A stretch of DNA of 64,000 bases from Caulobacter sp. FWC26 (lineage in GTDB: Bacteria; Pseudomonadota; Alphaproteobacteria; Caulobacterales; Caulobacteraceae). This document shows, one piece after another, positions 1-12,080 of this stretch. Under the pieces are notes generated by a model. That model searched no databases, was not told where the DNA came from, and saw only the letters and a list, made by a program, of their open reading frames with translations. Location of the stretch: assembly GCF_002742645.2 (NCBI RefSeq), contig NZ_CP033875.1:992001-1056000 (forward strand), in the 5' to 3' direction. The stretch's first letter is position 1, and each line of letters begins with the position of its first letter. Both the position numbers and the translations under genes were made by a program.

Positions 1-143
1 TCGACGACGCCAAGACCGACCTCGCCGACGAAAGCGATTTCCAGACCCTCCTGCGGCTCAAGACCGAGCGAGACGCGGTCAAGCGCCTGATCGAGAGCGG
101 CGGCTGGACCGATCCGGCGCTGGTCTCGCAGGTGTTGCACTAG
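1..143 (+). CDS. dnaG: DNA primase, C-terminal fragment (5' end outside window)
   Basis: An open frame runs from the window edge (codons from base 3) to a TAG at 141-143. It encodes about 46 residues, charged and helical, ending in SQVLH. No catalytic domain is visible, so the call rests on position: dnaG directly upstream of rpoD on the same strand is standard bacterial order (macromolecular synthesis operon). The helical, charged tail is compatible with the DnaB-interacting C-terminus of primase. It could be another gene's tail; identity is inference. Confidence 0.6.
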   Translation, partial: DDAKTDLADESDFQTLLRLKTERDAVKRLIESGGWTDPALVSQVLH

Positions 144-559
144 GGTTGAGGGCGAAATCGGCGCGCCAAACGCCGAAACCGTCCACATCCATCTTGACTC
201 TGGCGTCACCCAAAGCCACATGCCGACTCAAGGATTTGCCACGCAGCTGACTGACATCACTCGGGCCGCCAGAGCGCGCGCCCTTATCGAAACAGGATGT
301 CACCCTCGCCGCCGCCTCAGATCCCCAGCGGTCGCCGACCCGTTCAGGGAAAAGCCTGCCGTGCTCGTCGCCTGGACCTCCGCCGGTTTCCCGCGGAGCG
401 CTTCTACATGGCGGACCAGAGCGCGAGCGAGCAGTCTGACGGGAACGTGATCCTTGGGTAAGCGCTGATCAAGGCGCGGATCAGGCAGGCAAGCCATTTC
501 GACAAGGATTTTATCGATGCGGGCCTCGCGGGGGCGACGCGTCGACTGCGGAGAGCTTG
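144..559. other. dnaG-rpoD intergenic region, no gene seen
   Basis: This gap of about 416 bases has short open frames on both strands, but none has a ribosome binding site or credible composition. It presumably holds the rpoD promoter(s). A TTGACT at about 193 could be a -35-like element, but I see no convincing paired -10. A GGAG at 550-553 is the rpoD ribosome binding site, 6 bases before the ATG at 560. Confidence 0.5.
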
Positions 560-2518
<1,959 letters not shown>

Positions 2519-2527
2519 GACATGGCG

Positions 2528-2556
2528 AGGGCGGCTCTCACGAGCCGCCCTTTCTG
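2528..2556 (+). terminator. Rho-independent terminator of rpoD
   Basis: An 8-bp GC stem (2529-2536 with 2543-2550, extended by an A-T pair) with a 6-base loop is followed by a short T-rich run. It lies 10 bases after the rpoD stop. Confidence 0.85.
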
Positions 2557-2571
2557 TTTGCGCGGTCGCCT

Positions 2572-2685
2572 AGAGCATTTTCCGATAAGTGTGAAACGGT
2601 TATCGGATCGAAAAATGCTCTAAACTTTTGAAATAGAGCCCTTTTTATCCGATCTGATTGGTTCAATCAGATCGGAAAGGGCTCT
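2572..2685. repeat. Two tandem AT-rich palindromic hairpins
   Basis: Two consecutive imperfect inverted repeats sit between rpoD and the next gene: 2572-2621 (arms starting AGAGCATTTT and ending AAAATGCTCT) and 2635-2685 (arms AGAGCCCTTT / AAAGGGCTCT). Both contain the core TCCGAT/ATCGGA. The arms are about 20 bp each. The AGAGCATTTTCCGA... palindrome resembles a dispersed repeat I recall from several Alphaproteobacteria. A terminator role for the convergent DUF2798 gene is also possible. Confidence 0.75.
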
Positions 2686-2986
2686 AGCGCGCCGGCGGGG
2701 CCACGATCAGGCCGACGATGCGCCGCACCAGCGGCAGCACCAGCAGCAGCGTGGGAAAGGCCACCAGCCACGACAGACCCCAGGCCGACATCCAGGTCGC
2801 CGCGAACCCGGGCGACAGGCCCACGGATCGCAAGGTCGAGATACCCGAAACCACGAAGGTCATGATCACCGACAGCACCAGGGGCATGACGACGGCCGCG
2901 TAGCGGGCGGGCAGGCGCTGGAACGTGATGATCGAGGGATGAGATTGCATCGAGAGTCTCACTGACGAGGTCCGGCCATTTCGCAT
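2684..2986 (-). CDS. DUF2798 family small membrane protein
   Basis: A 100-residue protein with two predicted membrane helices (about residues 29-50 and 70-92). The pattern RLPARYAA..MPLVLS..MTFVVSGISTLR and SWLVAFPTLLLVLPLVRRIV is typical of the DUF2798 family, whose function is unknown. An internal ATG at 2950 would give an 88-residue form beginning MQSHPS and may be the true start; upstream ribosome binding sites are weak for both. The 3' end runs up to the palindrome at 2635-2685. Confidence 0.8.
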   Translation of the reverse strand: MRNGRTSSVRLSMQSHPSIITFQRLPARYAAVVMPLVLSVIMTFVVSGISTLRSVGLSPGFAATWMSAWGLSWLVAFPTLLLVLPLVRRIVGLIVAPPAR

Positions 2987-3117
2987 CCACCGGAGAAGCT
3001 CCGGCTGTCCGGCCGGAACCGGAGAGGATGCGTTGCCTGACGTGAGACGCTTACGGTCGCGGAAGCGACAATGGCTCCTTAGCGTCTTTGCGAGAAACTC
3101 GCAAGTGGCGTCAATGA

Positions 3118-4755
3118 TCAGCTATCTGCCGCCCGGCGCTCCAGTCGGTCCGCCTGGCGCTCCATCTCATCCGCCTGGGCGGGCATTCGCCGAGCCACGG
3201 CCTTCAACTCCTCGTCCGTCACGGTCTGGCCGCGCGCGTGGTTGTCGGCGATCTGCTGGGCGCGGTAGGCCGGGTCGCGTAGGCGGGCGGCTTCCTCGCG
3301 CAGCTGGCGCGCCCCGGCGCGCATCTGTTCTGCGCCCCTGGCCATGTCGAGACGGGTCTGCTTCATCGCGACGACGCGCGCGCGCTCTACCGCCTTGCTG
3401 GCCTCTTCGCTGACGCGGCGGGCTTCTTCCGCAGAGAGGCGGGCCTGCCGGGCGTGAACGCCAGCCTCGCGGGCGGCCGCCTCGATCTCGTCGCGATGCG
3501 CTTCAACCTGGCGGCGGATGTCCTCGGCGTTGACGCGGATGGCCTCGGCCTGGGCCCTGGCCCATTCGGCCTGCGCTCGCGCCTGGGCCCTGTTCCAGTC
3601 CGCTTGAGCGCGCGCCTGGACCCGATCGTAGGTCTCCGAGGTTTCGGCGAACGGGGCGGGCGGCGCTGGTGGCGCGGGCGGAGCGGGGATCGCGAGAGGC
3701 GCCGCCTTGGCGGCCGGCGCGGGAGGAGCCGGTTCAGCCGGCGGCGCGGGCGGCAGGGGCGTGCTTGCAGCCCTGGCGGGCGCGGTCGACGGGAGCGGCG
3801 GCGCGACCTGGCGGGTCACGGCGAAGGCGCCCAGCGGCGCGGCGACCAGCGCCAGGGCGCCGACTCCGAGCGCGACGGTCAGCGGGCGACGGCGGGTAGG
3901 CGTGTCGGTCATGATGCTGGCGATCCTCGATTTCAGGGTCCGGCTGTCGGCGGCCATCGGTAGCGAGGCGACCGGGGTGAGCAGCGGCGTGGGATGGGCG
4001 GCCAGGCGCACGAGCGTGCGGGCGTAGAGAGCGCGGTCGACGAAACCGAGCGCGGCGGCGTCGGCGGCCTCCTCCGACCGCTGGCGCAGCACCGCGTGCA
4101 GGCGCCAGACCAGCGGGTTGAACCAGAAGATCGCCAGCACGACGCGCGAGATCAGCAGGAAGATCCAGTCGTGACGGCGCAGGTGGGCCAGCTCGTGGGC
4201 CATGATCGCCGGGGCGGCATGGCGCTCGGTCAAGGTGGCCGGATCGATCAGGATGGCGCCGGGCGCGACGCCCCAACTCAAGGGACCGGCGACACGGTCG
4301 GAGCAGACAAGGTTGGGGCGGTCGGCAGGCGGCAACTCTTCGATCGGCCCCAACCAAGCCGGGCAGGTGACGGGATCGGCCTTCCGAGTCCAGCGGGTCA
4401 GGGTCTGGAGCCCCAGGGCCAGCCGGGCGCCGATCAAGGCGGCGCCCAGCAGCCACAGGCCGCCCAGGATCGCGCCCGGGGTCATCCAGGCCGGAGCCGG
4501 CGTGGCGGGGAGGGGCGGGGCGGCCGGAGCGCTCAGCAGGGCGACAGGGGCAGCCTCGATCGGCGGCAAAAGGGCCAGCTCGATCGGCGGCAGGGCGTTC
4601 ATGATCACCGGCAGGGCCAACAGCAGGCAGACGGTCCCGCGCAGGATATCGACCCGCTCGACGGGGCGCTGTGTCAGGTGACGCGAGGCGGCCAAGCCTA
4701 CGCCGGCGATAAGGCTGGACTTGACCAGCAGCGAAATCAGCAGCGTCCAGGTCAT
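3118..4755 (-). CDS. M56 family metallopeptidase (BlaR1/MecR1-like) with C-terminal coiled coil
   Basis: A membrane zinc protease of the antirepressor type that pairs with BlaI repressors. The product is 545 residues. Membrane helices lie near residues 5-22, 38-56 and 92-112; the zinc motif HELAH is at 187-191, and a further helix follows near 200-220. After the protease domain there is a hydrophobic segment, a proline/alanine-rich linker, and about 200 residues of Ala/Arg/Glu-rich coiled coil. The usual extracytoplasmic penicillin-binding sensor domain is absent, so the signal sensed is unlikely to be a beta-lactam in the classical way. The start ATG overlaps the blaI stop codon as ATGA, indicating translational coupling. 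A longer open frame upstream merely overlaps blaI. Confidence 0.88.
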   Translation of the reverse strand: MTWTLLISLLVKSSLIAGVGLAASRHLTQRPVERVDILRGTVCLLLALPVIMNALPPIELALLPPIEAAPVALLSAPAAPPLPATPAPAWMTPGAILGGLWLLGAALIGARLALGLQTLTRWTRKADPVTCPAWLGPIEELPPADRPNLVCSDRVAGPLSWGVAPGAILIDPATLTERHAAPAIMAHELAHLRRHDWIFLLISRVVLAIFWFNPLVWRLHAVLRQRSEEAADAAALGFVDRALYARTLVRLAAHPTPLLTPVASLPMAADSRTLKSRIASIMTDTPTRRRPLTVALGVGALALVAAPLGAFAVTRQVAPPLPSTAPARAASTPLPPAPPAEPAPPAPAAKAAPLAIPAPPAPPAPPAPFAETSETYDRVQARAQADWNRAQARAQAEWARAQAEAIRVNAEDIRRQVEAHRDEIEAAAREAGVHARQARLSAEEARRVSEEASKAVERARVVAMKQTRLDMARGAEQMRAGARQLREEAARLRDPAYRAQQIADNHARGQTVTDEELKAVARRMPAQADEMERQADRLERRAADS

Positions 4756-5135
4756 CGCTTGTCCTCTCCGTCCTGGGTGGCCTTGTCGATCATCGCCTCG
4801 AGGGCGGCGGCTTCTTCGGGCGTCAGCTTCTGGCCAAGGCCCAGCAGGGCGCTGGCGGCGCTGGCGGCCGAGCCGGCGAAGAAGGTGTCGATCAGCCGCC
4901 TCAGGGCCCCGACCGCGACGGTCTCGGCGCCCTGGACGGGGCGATAGATAACGCCGTGCGCGCCGGACGAACGCTCGACCAGGCCCTTGCTCTCCAGCCG
5001 GACGAGCAGCGTCCGGACGGCGGAGTCGCTCAAGGGGTCGGCGAGGGCGGCGCGGACCTCGGCGGTTGTGCCGCTTTCCAGGCGGCACAGGGTCTCGAAG
5101 ACCTCACGTTCGCGTCGGGGCAGGGTGTCGATCAA
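4752..5135 (-). CDS. BlaI/MecI/CopY family transcriptional repressor
   Basis: A 127-residue winged-helix repressor. The N-terminal PRREREVFETL and the recognition region SDSAVRTLLVRLESKGLVER are typical of the family; the C-terminal half is helical for dimerisation. The start is a TTG at 5135, supported by a GGAGG ribosome binding site (complement of 5142-5146) six bases upstream. It is first in a two-gene operon with the M56 peptidase. Two palindromic TACA-NN-TGTA operators lie just upstream, implying autorepression relieved by protease cleavage. Confidence 0.92.
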   Translation of the reverse strand: MIDTLPRREREVFETLCRLESGTTAEVRAALADPLSDSAVRTLLVRLESKGLVERSSGAHGVIYRPVQGAETVAVGALRRLIDTFFAGSAASAASALLGLGQKLTPEEAAALEAMIDKATQDGEDKR

Positions 5136-5158
5136 GGGCGACCTCCGCAGGCTCAGTT

Positions 5159-5188
5159 CGCTACACCTGTAGCGCTACATTTGTAGCG
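5159..5188. promoter_or_regulatory. Two overlapping BlaI-type operators
   Basis: CGCTACA-CC-TGTAGCG (5159-5174) and CGCTACA-TT-TGTAGCG (5173-5188) are perfect palindromes that share two bases. Both contain the TACA-NN-TGTA core known for BlaI/MecI binding. They lie 24 bases upstream of the TTG start of the blaI-type gene, where promoter occlusion would be expected. Confidence 0.9.
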
Positions 5189-5253
5189 ACGAAAGTGAAC
5201 TTGCTGTAATGCGGAGGCGGGTCTCGCCAAGCTCGCCAGCCCGGCAAGCCTGC

Positions 5254-5769
5254 TTAGCTCTGCCCCACCGTCACATCGACCATGATCTCGCCGGAGATGT
5301 CTTCCAGAGCCGCCTGCACCGCAGCGGCCGACAGCGTGGGCGGCAGACGCAGGCGGGCGTCCATGTGGAACAGCGGCGCGCCGGAGTGCGGTTCGACGCT
5401 GAGGCGGGTCTCGAAGGTCTCGATATTGGCGTGCAAGCTGCTCAGGACGGCGGTCACCTGGGCGACGATGCCCGGACGGTCCTGGCCGACGACGCCAAAA
5501 GCGACGGTTTCGCCCGACGCGGCCTGCGGCGCCTGGGCGGGGGCGATGCGGACTTCCAGTCCCTGTGCGTCGACTTCGGCGACGGCCGTGCGCAGGGCGT
5601 CCACGGATCCGGCCTCCAGCGCTACCAGCACCGAGCCGACATAAAGTCCGCCCAACTGGCTCAGATGGCTCTCCAGCCAGTTGCCGCCGGCTGACAGCAC
5701 GGCCTTGGCAAGGGCCTCGGTGAGGCCGGGCCGGTCACTGCCGACGACGCTGAGGATCAAGTTGGCCAT
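5254..5769 (-). CDS. ACT-domain protein, glycine cleavage regulator (GcvR)-like
   Basis: A 171-residue protein with two tandem ACT-type modules. The first begins MANLILSVVGSDRPGLTEAL and the second TVAFGVVGQDRPGIVAQVT. This double-ACT layout is that of GcvR-like regulators, which bind small metabolites (amino acids) and act by protein contact rather than by DNA binding. The start ATG 5769 has a GGGGAGT site just upstream. It lies 52 bases downstream of the LysR gene on the same strand and may be cotranscribed with it. Specific ligand is unknown. Confidence 0.8.
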   Translation of the reverse strand: MANLILSVVGSDRPGLTEALAKAVLSAGGNWLESHLSQLGGLYVGSVLVALEAGSVDALRTAVAEVDAQGLEVRIAPAQAPQAASGETVAFGVVGQDRPGIVAQVTAVLSSLHANIETFETRLSVEPHSGAPLFHMDARLRLPPTLSAAAVQAALEDISGEIMVDVTVGQS

Positions 5770-5821
5770 GAAAACTCCCCGGGAACGATTGACCTGAACC
5801 AGCCACGCACGCCCCCCGTCG

Positions 5822-6712
5822 TCAATCCTGGGCGAATGCGGGTTCGGCGGCCAGCCCCAGGAGGCCGCCCAGGGTCGGCGTCGCGTCGTCCCGCCGCCAG
5901 ACGAGGCCCGTCTCGAGGATGGGGGGATCGACGAGGTCGACATAGCGCACGCCCGCGCGCGCCAGGTTGCGTAGCGAAGCTGGCACCAGCGCCATCCCGA
6001 GACCGGCCGAAACCAGGCTGATGATGGTCTGCATCTGGATCGCCTCCTGGACGATCCGGACCGGCTGGCCCCGCGCGGCGACATAGCCGGTGACCAGATC
6101 GTGGAAGGCGGGGGCGACGGTACGGGGGAACAGCACGAGCGGCGCGTCGGGCAGGGCGCCAAGGTCGAGCGGTCCGTCCAGGTTCCAGCTTGAGGGCGTT
6201 GCGGCGACCAGCGGCTCGGACAACAGACGGCGATAGGCCAGGCGCCCAGGCAAGGCTCGGTTCGGCGGTGGAATGATGATCCCCGCATGCCGCTCGCCGT
6301 CCAGGATGGCCGGCACCTGCACGTCGCTGGTGGCCTCGACCAGCTGGATTTCGACGCCTGGAAAGGCCTCGGCGTAGCGCCGTACCAGATCGGGCAGGAC
6401 GCTGTAGTCGGCAGTGCTGACGAACGACAGCGACAGATATCCCGTCTGCCCGTCGCGCAGGCGGCGGGCGGTCTCGGGCAGGAGGTCGATGGCGGCCAGC
6501 GCCTCGCGCACATGCGGCAGCCACTGCCGACCCAGCGGGGTGAGTTCCACGTGCCGCTTGGTGCGCGCGAACAGCGGGGCGCCGACGGCCTTCTCGAGCG
6601 CCTGGATCGACTGGCTGAGCGGCGGCTGGGTTATCCCCAGCCGCTCGGCGGCGCGCCCAAAGTGCAGAGTCTCGGCCACGGCGGCGAAGTGACGAAACTG
6701 GCGGATATCCAT
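5822..6712 (-). CDS. LysR family transcriptional regulator
   Basis: A 296-residue regulator. The N-terminal helix-turn-helix MDIRQFRHFAAVAETLHFGRAAERLGITQPPLSQSIQALE is textbook LysR. The C-terminal part is the periplasmic-binding-protein-like effector domain. It is divergent from ilvD with a 99-base gap containing a dyad CTAA-N7-TTAG, so regulation of ilvD and autoregulation are plausible. Effector unknown; the TQPPLSQSI type is shared with BenM/CatR-like aromatic catabolism regulators, so ilvD need not be the only target. Confidence 0.93.
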   Translation of the reverse strand: MDIRQFRHFAAVAETLHFGRAAERLGITQPPLSQSIQALEKAVGAPLFARTKRHVELTPLGRQWLPHVREALAAIDLLPETARRLRDGQTGYLSLSFVSTADYSVLPDLVRRYAEAFPGVEIQLVEATSDVQVPAILDGERHAGIIIPPPNRALPGRLAYRRLLSEPLVAATPSSWNLDGPLDLGALPDAPLVLFPRTVAPAFHDLVTGYVAARGQPVRIVQEAIQMQTIISLVSAGLGMALVPASLRNLARAGVRYVDLVDPPILETGLVWRRDDATPTLGGLLGLAAEPAFAQD

Positions 6713-6744
6713 ACTGATATGTCCATCGACCTAATCGGGCGTGA

Positions 6745-6759
6745 CTAATATATTTTTAG
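6745..6759. promoter_or_regulatory. Candidate LysR-type binding site (T-N11-A dyad)
   Basis: The sequence CTAATATATTTTTAG is a dyad CTAA-N7-TTAG that fits the LysR box T-N11-A. It lies between the divergent LysR gene and ilvD, 53 bases upstream of ilvD. This is a pattern match only. Confidence 0.45.
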
Positions 6760-6811
6760 ATCAAAGCGGGGCGCCGTAGAAAGACCCCACGATCGACACT
6801 GGAATTCTCCG

Positions 6812-8668
6812 ATGCCTCCCTATCGCTCACGCACCTCCACCCATGGCCGCAACATGGCCGGCGCCCGCGGCCTCTGGCGCGCCACCGGCATGAAGGACAG
6901 CGACTTCGGCAAGCCGATCATCGCCATCGCCAACAGCTTCACCCAGTTCGTGCCGGGCCACGTGCACCTGAAGGACCTGGGTCAGCTGGTCGCCCGCGAG
7001 ATCGAGGCGGCCGGGGGCGTGGCCAAGGAGTTCAACACCATCGCCGTCGACGACGGCATCGCCATGGGCCACGGCGGGATGCTGTACTCGCTGCCCAGCC
7101 GCGACCTGATCGCCGACAGCGTCGAGTACATGGTCAACGCCCACTGCGCCGACGCCATCGTCTGCATCTCCAACTGCGACAAGATCACGCCCGGCATGCT
7201 GATGGCCGCCATGCGCCTGAACATCCCGGTGGTCTTCGTTTCCGGCGGGCCAATGGAGGCCGGCAAGGTCACGGTGAAGGGCAAGATCAAGGCGCTGGAC
7301 CTGGTCGACGCCATGGTCGTGGCCGCTGACGACAGCTATTCCGACGAAGAGGTTGAGGCGATCGAGAAGGCCGCCTGTCCGACCTGCGGCTCGTGCTCGG
7401 GCATGTTCACCGCCAACTCGATGAACTGCCTGACCGAAGCCTTGGGCCTGTCGCTGCCCGGCAACGGCTCGGTGCTGGCCACCCACGCCGACCGCGAGGC
7501 CCTGTTCAAGGAGGCCGGCCGCCTGATCGTCGATCTCTGCCAGCGCTGGTACGAGCAGGACGACGCCACGGCCCTGCCGCGCGGCATCGCCACCCGAGCC
7601 GCGTTCGAGAACGCCATGAGTCTCGACATCGCCATGGGCGGCTCGACCAACACCGTGCTGCACCTCTTGGCCGCCGCGCACGAAGGCGGGGTCGACTTCA
7701 GCATGGCCGACATCGACCGGCTGTCGCGCCGCGTGCCGTGCCTGTCGAAGGTGGCTCCGGCCAAGAGCGACGTGCACATGGAGGACGTTCACCGCGCCGG
7801 TGGCGTCATGGCCATTCTCGGCGAGTTGGAGCGCGGCGGTCTGATCGACGCCAGCCAGCCCACCATCCACGCCGCGACGCTGGGAGAGGCTCTGGCTCGC
7901 TGGGACATCGGCCGCACCAACAGCCAGACCGCCCACGAGTTCTTCAAGGCCGCGCCGGGCGGCAAGCCGACCCAGGTCGCCTTCAGCCAGGCCGCGCGCT
8001 GGGAGGAGCTGGACCTCGACCGCGAAAAGGGCGTCATCCGGTCGGTCGAGCACCCGTTCTCCAAGGACGGGGGCCTCGCTGTTCTGTTTGGCAACCTGGC
8101 CCCGGAAGGCTGCATCGTGAAGACCGCCGGGGTCGACGAGTCGATCCTGACCTTCCGGGGTACGGCCCGCGTGTTCGAAAGCCAGGACGCGGCGGTCAGT
8201 GGCATCCTGGGCGGTCAGGTCAAGGCCGGCGAGGTCGTGGTCATCCGCTACGAAGGTCCCAAGGGCGGACCCGGCATGCAGGAGATGCTCTACCCGACCA
8301 CCTATCTGAAATCTAAGGGCCTGGGCGCGGCCTGCGCCTTGATCACCGACGGCCGCTTCTCGGGCGGCACCTCGGGTCTGTCGATCGGCCATGTCTCGCC
8401 CGAAGCTGGCGAGGGTGGTCTGATCGCGCTGGTGGAGACCGGGGACTCGATCCTGATCGACATTCCGACCCGCGGGATCACGCTTGAGGTCTCGGACGAT
8501 GTGCTGGCCGCCCGCCGCGAGGCGGAGCTCGCGCGGGGCAAGGCCGCCTGGACGCCCAAGGAACGCCAGCGCGAGGTCAGCCCCGCTCTGCGCGCCTACG
8601 CGGCCATGACCACCAACGCCGCCCGCGGCGCGGTCCGTGACGTCAGTCAAGTGGAGCGGTCGCGGTAG
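6812..8668 (+). CDS. ilvD: Dihydroxy-acid dehydratase
   Basis: Dehydrates 2,3-dihydroxy-3-methylbutanoate and -pentanoate in valine, leucine and isoleucine synthesis; cytosolic Fe-S enzyme. The product is 618 residues, the usual length. The start [19 protein letters not shown], the cysteine motifs [12 protein letters not shown] and [17 protein letters not shown], and the C-terminal [19 protein letters not shown] are typical of IlvD. The related Edd (6-phosphogluconate dehydratase) has a different N-terminus, so IlvD is favoured. Divergent from a LysR regulator. Confidence 0.96.
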   Translation: MPPYRSRTSTHGRNMAGARGLWRATGMKDSDFGKPIIAIANSFTQFVPGHVHLKDLGQLVAREIEAAGGVAKEFNTIAVDDGIAMGHGGMLYSLPSRDLIADSVEYMVNAHCADAIVCISNCDKITPGMLMAAMRLNIPVVFVSGGPMEAGKVTVKGKIKALDLVDAMVVAADDSYSDEEVEAIEKAACPTCGSCSGMFTANSMNCLTEALGLSLPGNGSVLATHADREALFKEAGRLIVDLCQRWYEQDDATALPRGIATRAAFENAMSLDIAMGGSTNTVLHLLAAAHEGGVDFSMADIDRLSRRVPCLSKVAPAKSDVHMEDVHRAGGVMAILGELERGGLIDASQPTIHAATLGEALARWDIGRTNSQTAHEFFKAAPGGKPTQVAFSQAARWEELDLDREKGVIRSVEHPFSKDGGLAVLFGNLAPEGCIVKTAGVDESILTFRGTARVFESQDAAVSGILGGQVKAGEVVVIRYEGPKGGPGMQEMLYPTTYLKSKGLGAACALITDGRFSGGTSGLSIGHVSPEAGEGGLIALVETGDSILIDIPTRGITLEVSDDVLAARREAELARGKAAWTPKERQREVSPALRAYAAMTTNAARGAVRDVSQVERSR

Positions 8669-8726
8669 AGTCTGGTCCCAATTGCGAAGGCCGAAGCTCC
8701 CTATACCCCAAAGATAAAATCCCCAT

Positions 8727-8837
8727 GTCATCCCGGAAGCCTCGCAGAGGCTATCCGGGACCCAGGGGCCGGCGCACTGCGGTTGCCCCTGGGTCCCGGC
8801 GCTACAGCCCGCTACGCGGTCTTCCGGCCGGGATGAC
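8727..8837. repeat. Palindromic intergenic repeat (GTCATCCCGG ... CCGGGATGAC)
   Basis: A 111-base element bounded by a perfect 10-bp inverted repeat GTCATCCCGG / CCGGGATGAC. Inside is a second perfect stem, GGGACCCAGGGGC / GCCCCTGGGTCCC. It fills the gap between the convergent ilvD and katG. Such GTCATCCCGG elements are dispersed in many alphaproteobacterial genomes as far as I recall. Confidence 0.85.
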
Positions 8838-8867
8838 ACGCTGACTCCCAACGCGAACACACCCAAG

Positions 8868-8897
8868 AAAAAGGCCCCGGCGTTTCCGTCGGGGCCC
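8868..8897 (-). terminator. Terminator of katG
   Basis: Read on the minus strand, a 7-bp GC stem (8873-8879 with 8890-8896) is followed by TTTTT. It starts 8 bases beyond the katG stop. Confidence 0.85.
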
Positions 8898-8904
8898 TTC
8901 CGCC

Positions 8905-11112
<2,208 letters not shown>

Positions 11113-11170
11113 TCATCACCCCTTCGCGAAGGACACTACCTTTCCGGCCATCGGTAAAATTGATTGTTCT

Positions 11171-11183
11171 TATCAGTTTGATA
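11171..11183. promoter_or_regulatory. Candidate OxyR/LysR-type site upstream of katG
   Basis: The perfect dyad TATCA-GTT-TGATA satisfies T-N11-A. It lies 83 bases upstream of the katG start in an AT-rich pocket that also contains GATTG and GATAGG half-site-like motifs. OxyR control of katG is established knowledge; this exact site is inference. Confidence 0.5.
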
Positions 11184-11212
11184 GGAAAAACCACTCCGCA
11201 TGCGGCGCGGCG

Positions 11213-11890
11213 CTATTCTCGGATAGCGATCAGCGATTTAGTCAACCCGACGAACGTCTCATCCACATGACGCGCGTCCGGATAGAGGAAGCGGAACTGG
11301 GCCTTGTCCAGCAGGCGCGCGTGCTGGACATCGCGCATGGCCGCGCCGATGTCGGGGGCCTTTTGCGAGAAGCCCAGCGGGCCCTTCATCAGGCGGCGCG
11401 CACGCGCTTGCTCCGAGCGCCAGTGGAAGAACGGCGCGGAGAAGTGCGGTTCGATCGGGAACCAGAAATAGGGCGTCTGCACGTAGTAGCGCGGCGCCAG
11501 GCGACGACACTCGCGGGCGAAGGCCTCCATCCGCACCCAGTCGCCGACGTGCTCGACCACCGAGTTGGAGTGAACGAGGTCGAAGCTGTTGTCGGCGTGC
11601 TCATGCAGATCGCAGGCGTCGCCCACCACGGCGGTGAACAGCGGATCGTCCACCGTGAACGGCTGTGGGTTGAACAGGCTGATATGGACCCGGTTGCGCT
11701 CCAGGAAAGCCCGGTCGAACAGGATGTTCCAGTAGGTCGGCTCGCCGCCCAGGTCGGCGATGCGGCATTGACCGCGCTCGGCGAAGGTCTTCTCGATCAG
11801 GGCCACGACCCTGGCCGCGCGGGCGCGACGAAAGCGGGCCGACAGCGACTTGTCGCTGTCCATGTCCTGAAGGGCGTGGATCAGTTTCAT
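11213..11890 (-). CDS. SAM-dependent class I methyltransferase
   Basis: A 225-residue protein. The SAM-binding motif I appears as CRIADLGGEPTYWNILF, with the acidic residue in VVGDACDL and the post-motif FDLVHSNSVVEHVGDW typical of Methyltransf_11-like enzymes. The YVQTPYFWFPIEPHF segment resembles methyltransferases found in polysaccharide clusters, but substrate is unknown and no sugar genes are adjacent. The start is the ATG at 11890; a longer frame upstream enters a repeat and is unlikely. Confidence 0.8.
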   Translation of the reverse strand: MKLIHALQDMDSDKSLSARFRRARAARVVALIEKTFAERGQCRIADLGGEPTYWNILFDRAFLERNRVHISLFNPQPFTVDDPLFTAVVGDACDLHEHADNSFDLVHSNSVVEHVGDWVRMEAFARECRRLAPRYYVQTPYFWFPIEPHFSAPFFHWRSEQARARRLMKGPLGFSQKAPDIGAAMRDVQHARLLDKAQFRFLYPDARHVDETFVGLTKSLIAIRE

Positions 11891-11950
11891 GCGGACAGCT
11901 TGTCGCAGGCCGCTTGAGATTTGGTGAAGCGAACGACGTTGGTCGGGGGA

Positions 11951-12080
11951 GCGCCCCTTCCGTCTCGTCGCGTATCCGCGCCGATCCACCTCCCCCGCAG
12001 GCGGGGGAGGAAGGCAGGCCCTCCTCCGTTGCGAAGCGGGGGAGGAGGCGCGAGGCGAAGCCTCGTGACGGAGGGGGCGC
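11951..12080. repeat. GC-rich intergenic element with terminal inverted repeats
   Basis: The ends GCGCCCCTTCCGTC (11951-11964) and GACGGAGGGGGCGC (12067-12080) are inverted repeats with one mismatch. Inside is a CCTCCCCCGC / GCGGGGGAGG hairpin. The right end stops exactly at the last base of the xylanase stop codon. Related CCTCCCCCGC modules occur at 21258-21376 and 55270-55380. Confidence 0.75.

Noticed and set aside
220..497. Short frames between dnaG and rpoD (220-450 plus, 300-497 minus)
   Set aside because: No ribosome binding sites, Arg/Ser/Ala-rich low-complexity products, and overlap of each other.
4756..5088. N-terminal extension of the M56 peptidase to 5088
   Set aside because: It overlaps blaI in another frame; the ATGA junction and the membrane helix at MTWTLL set the start at 4755.
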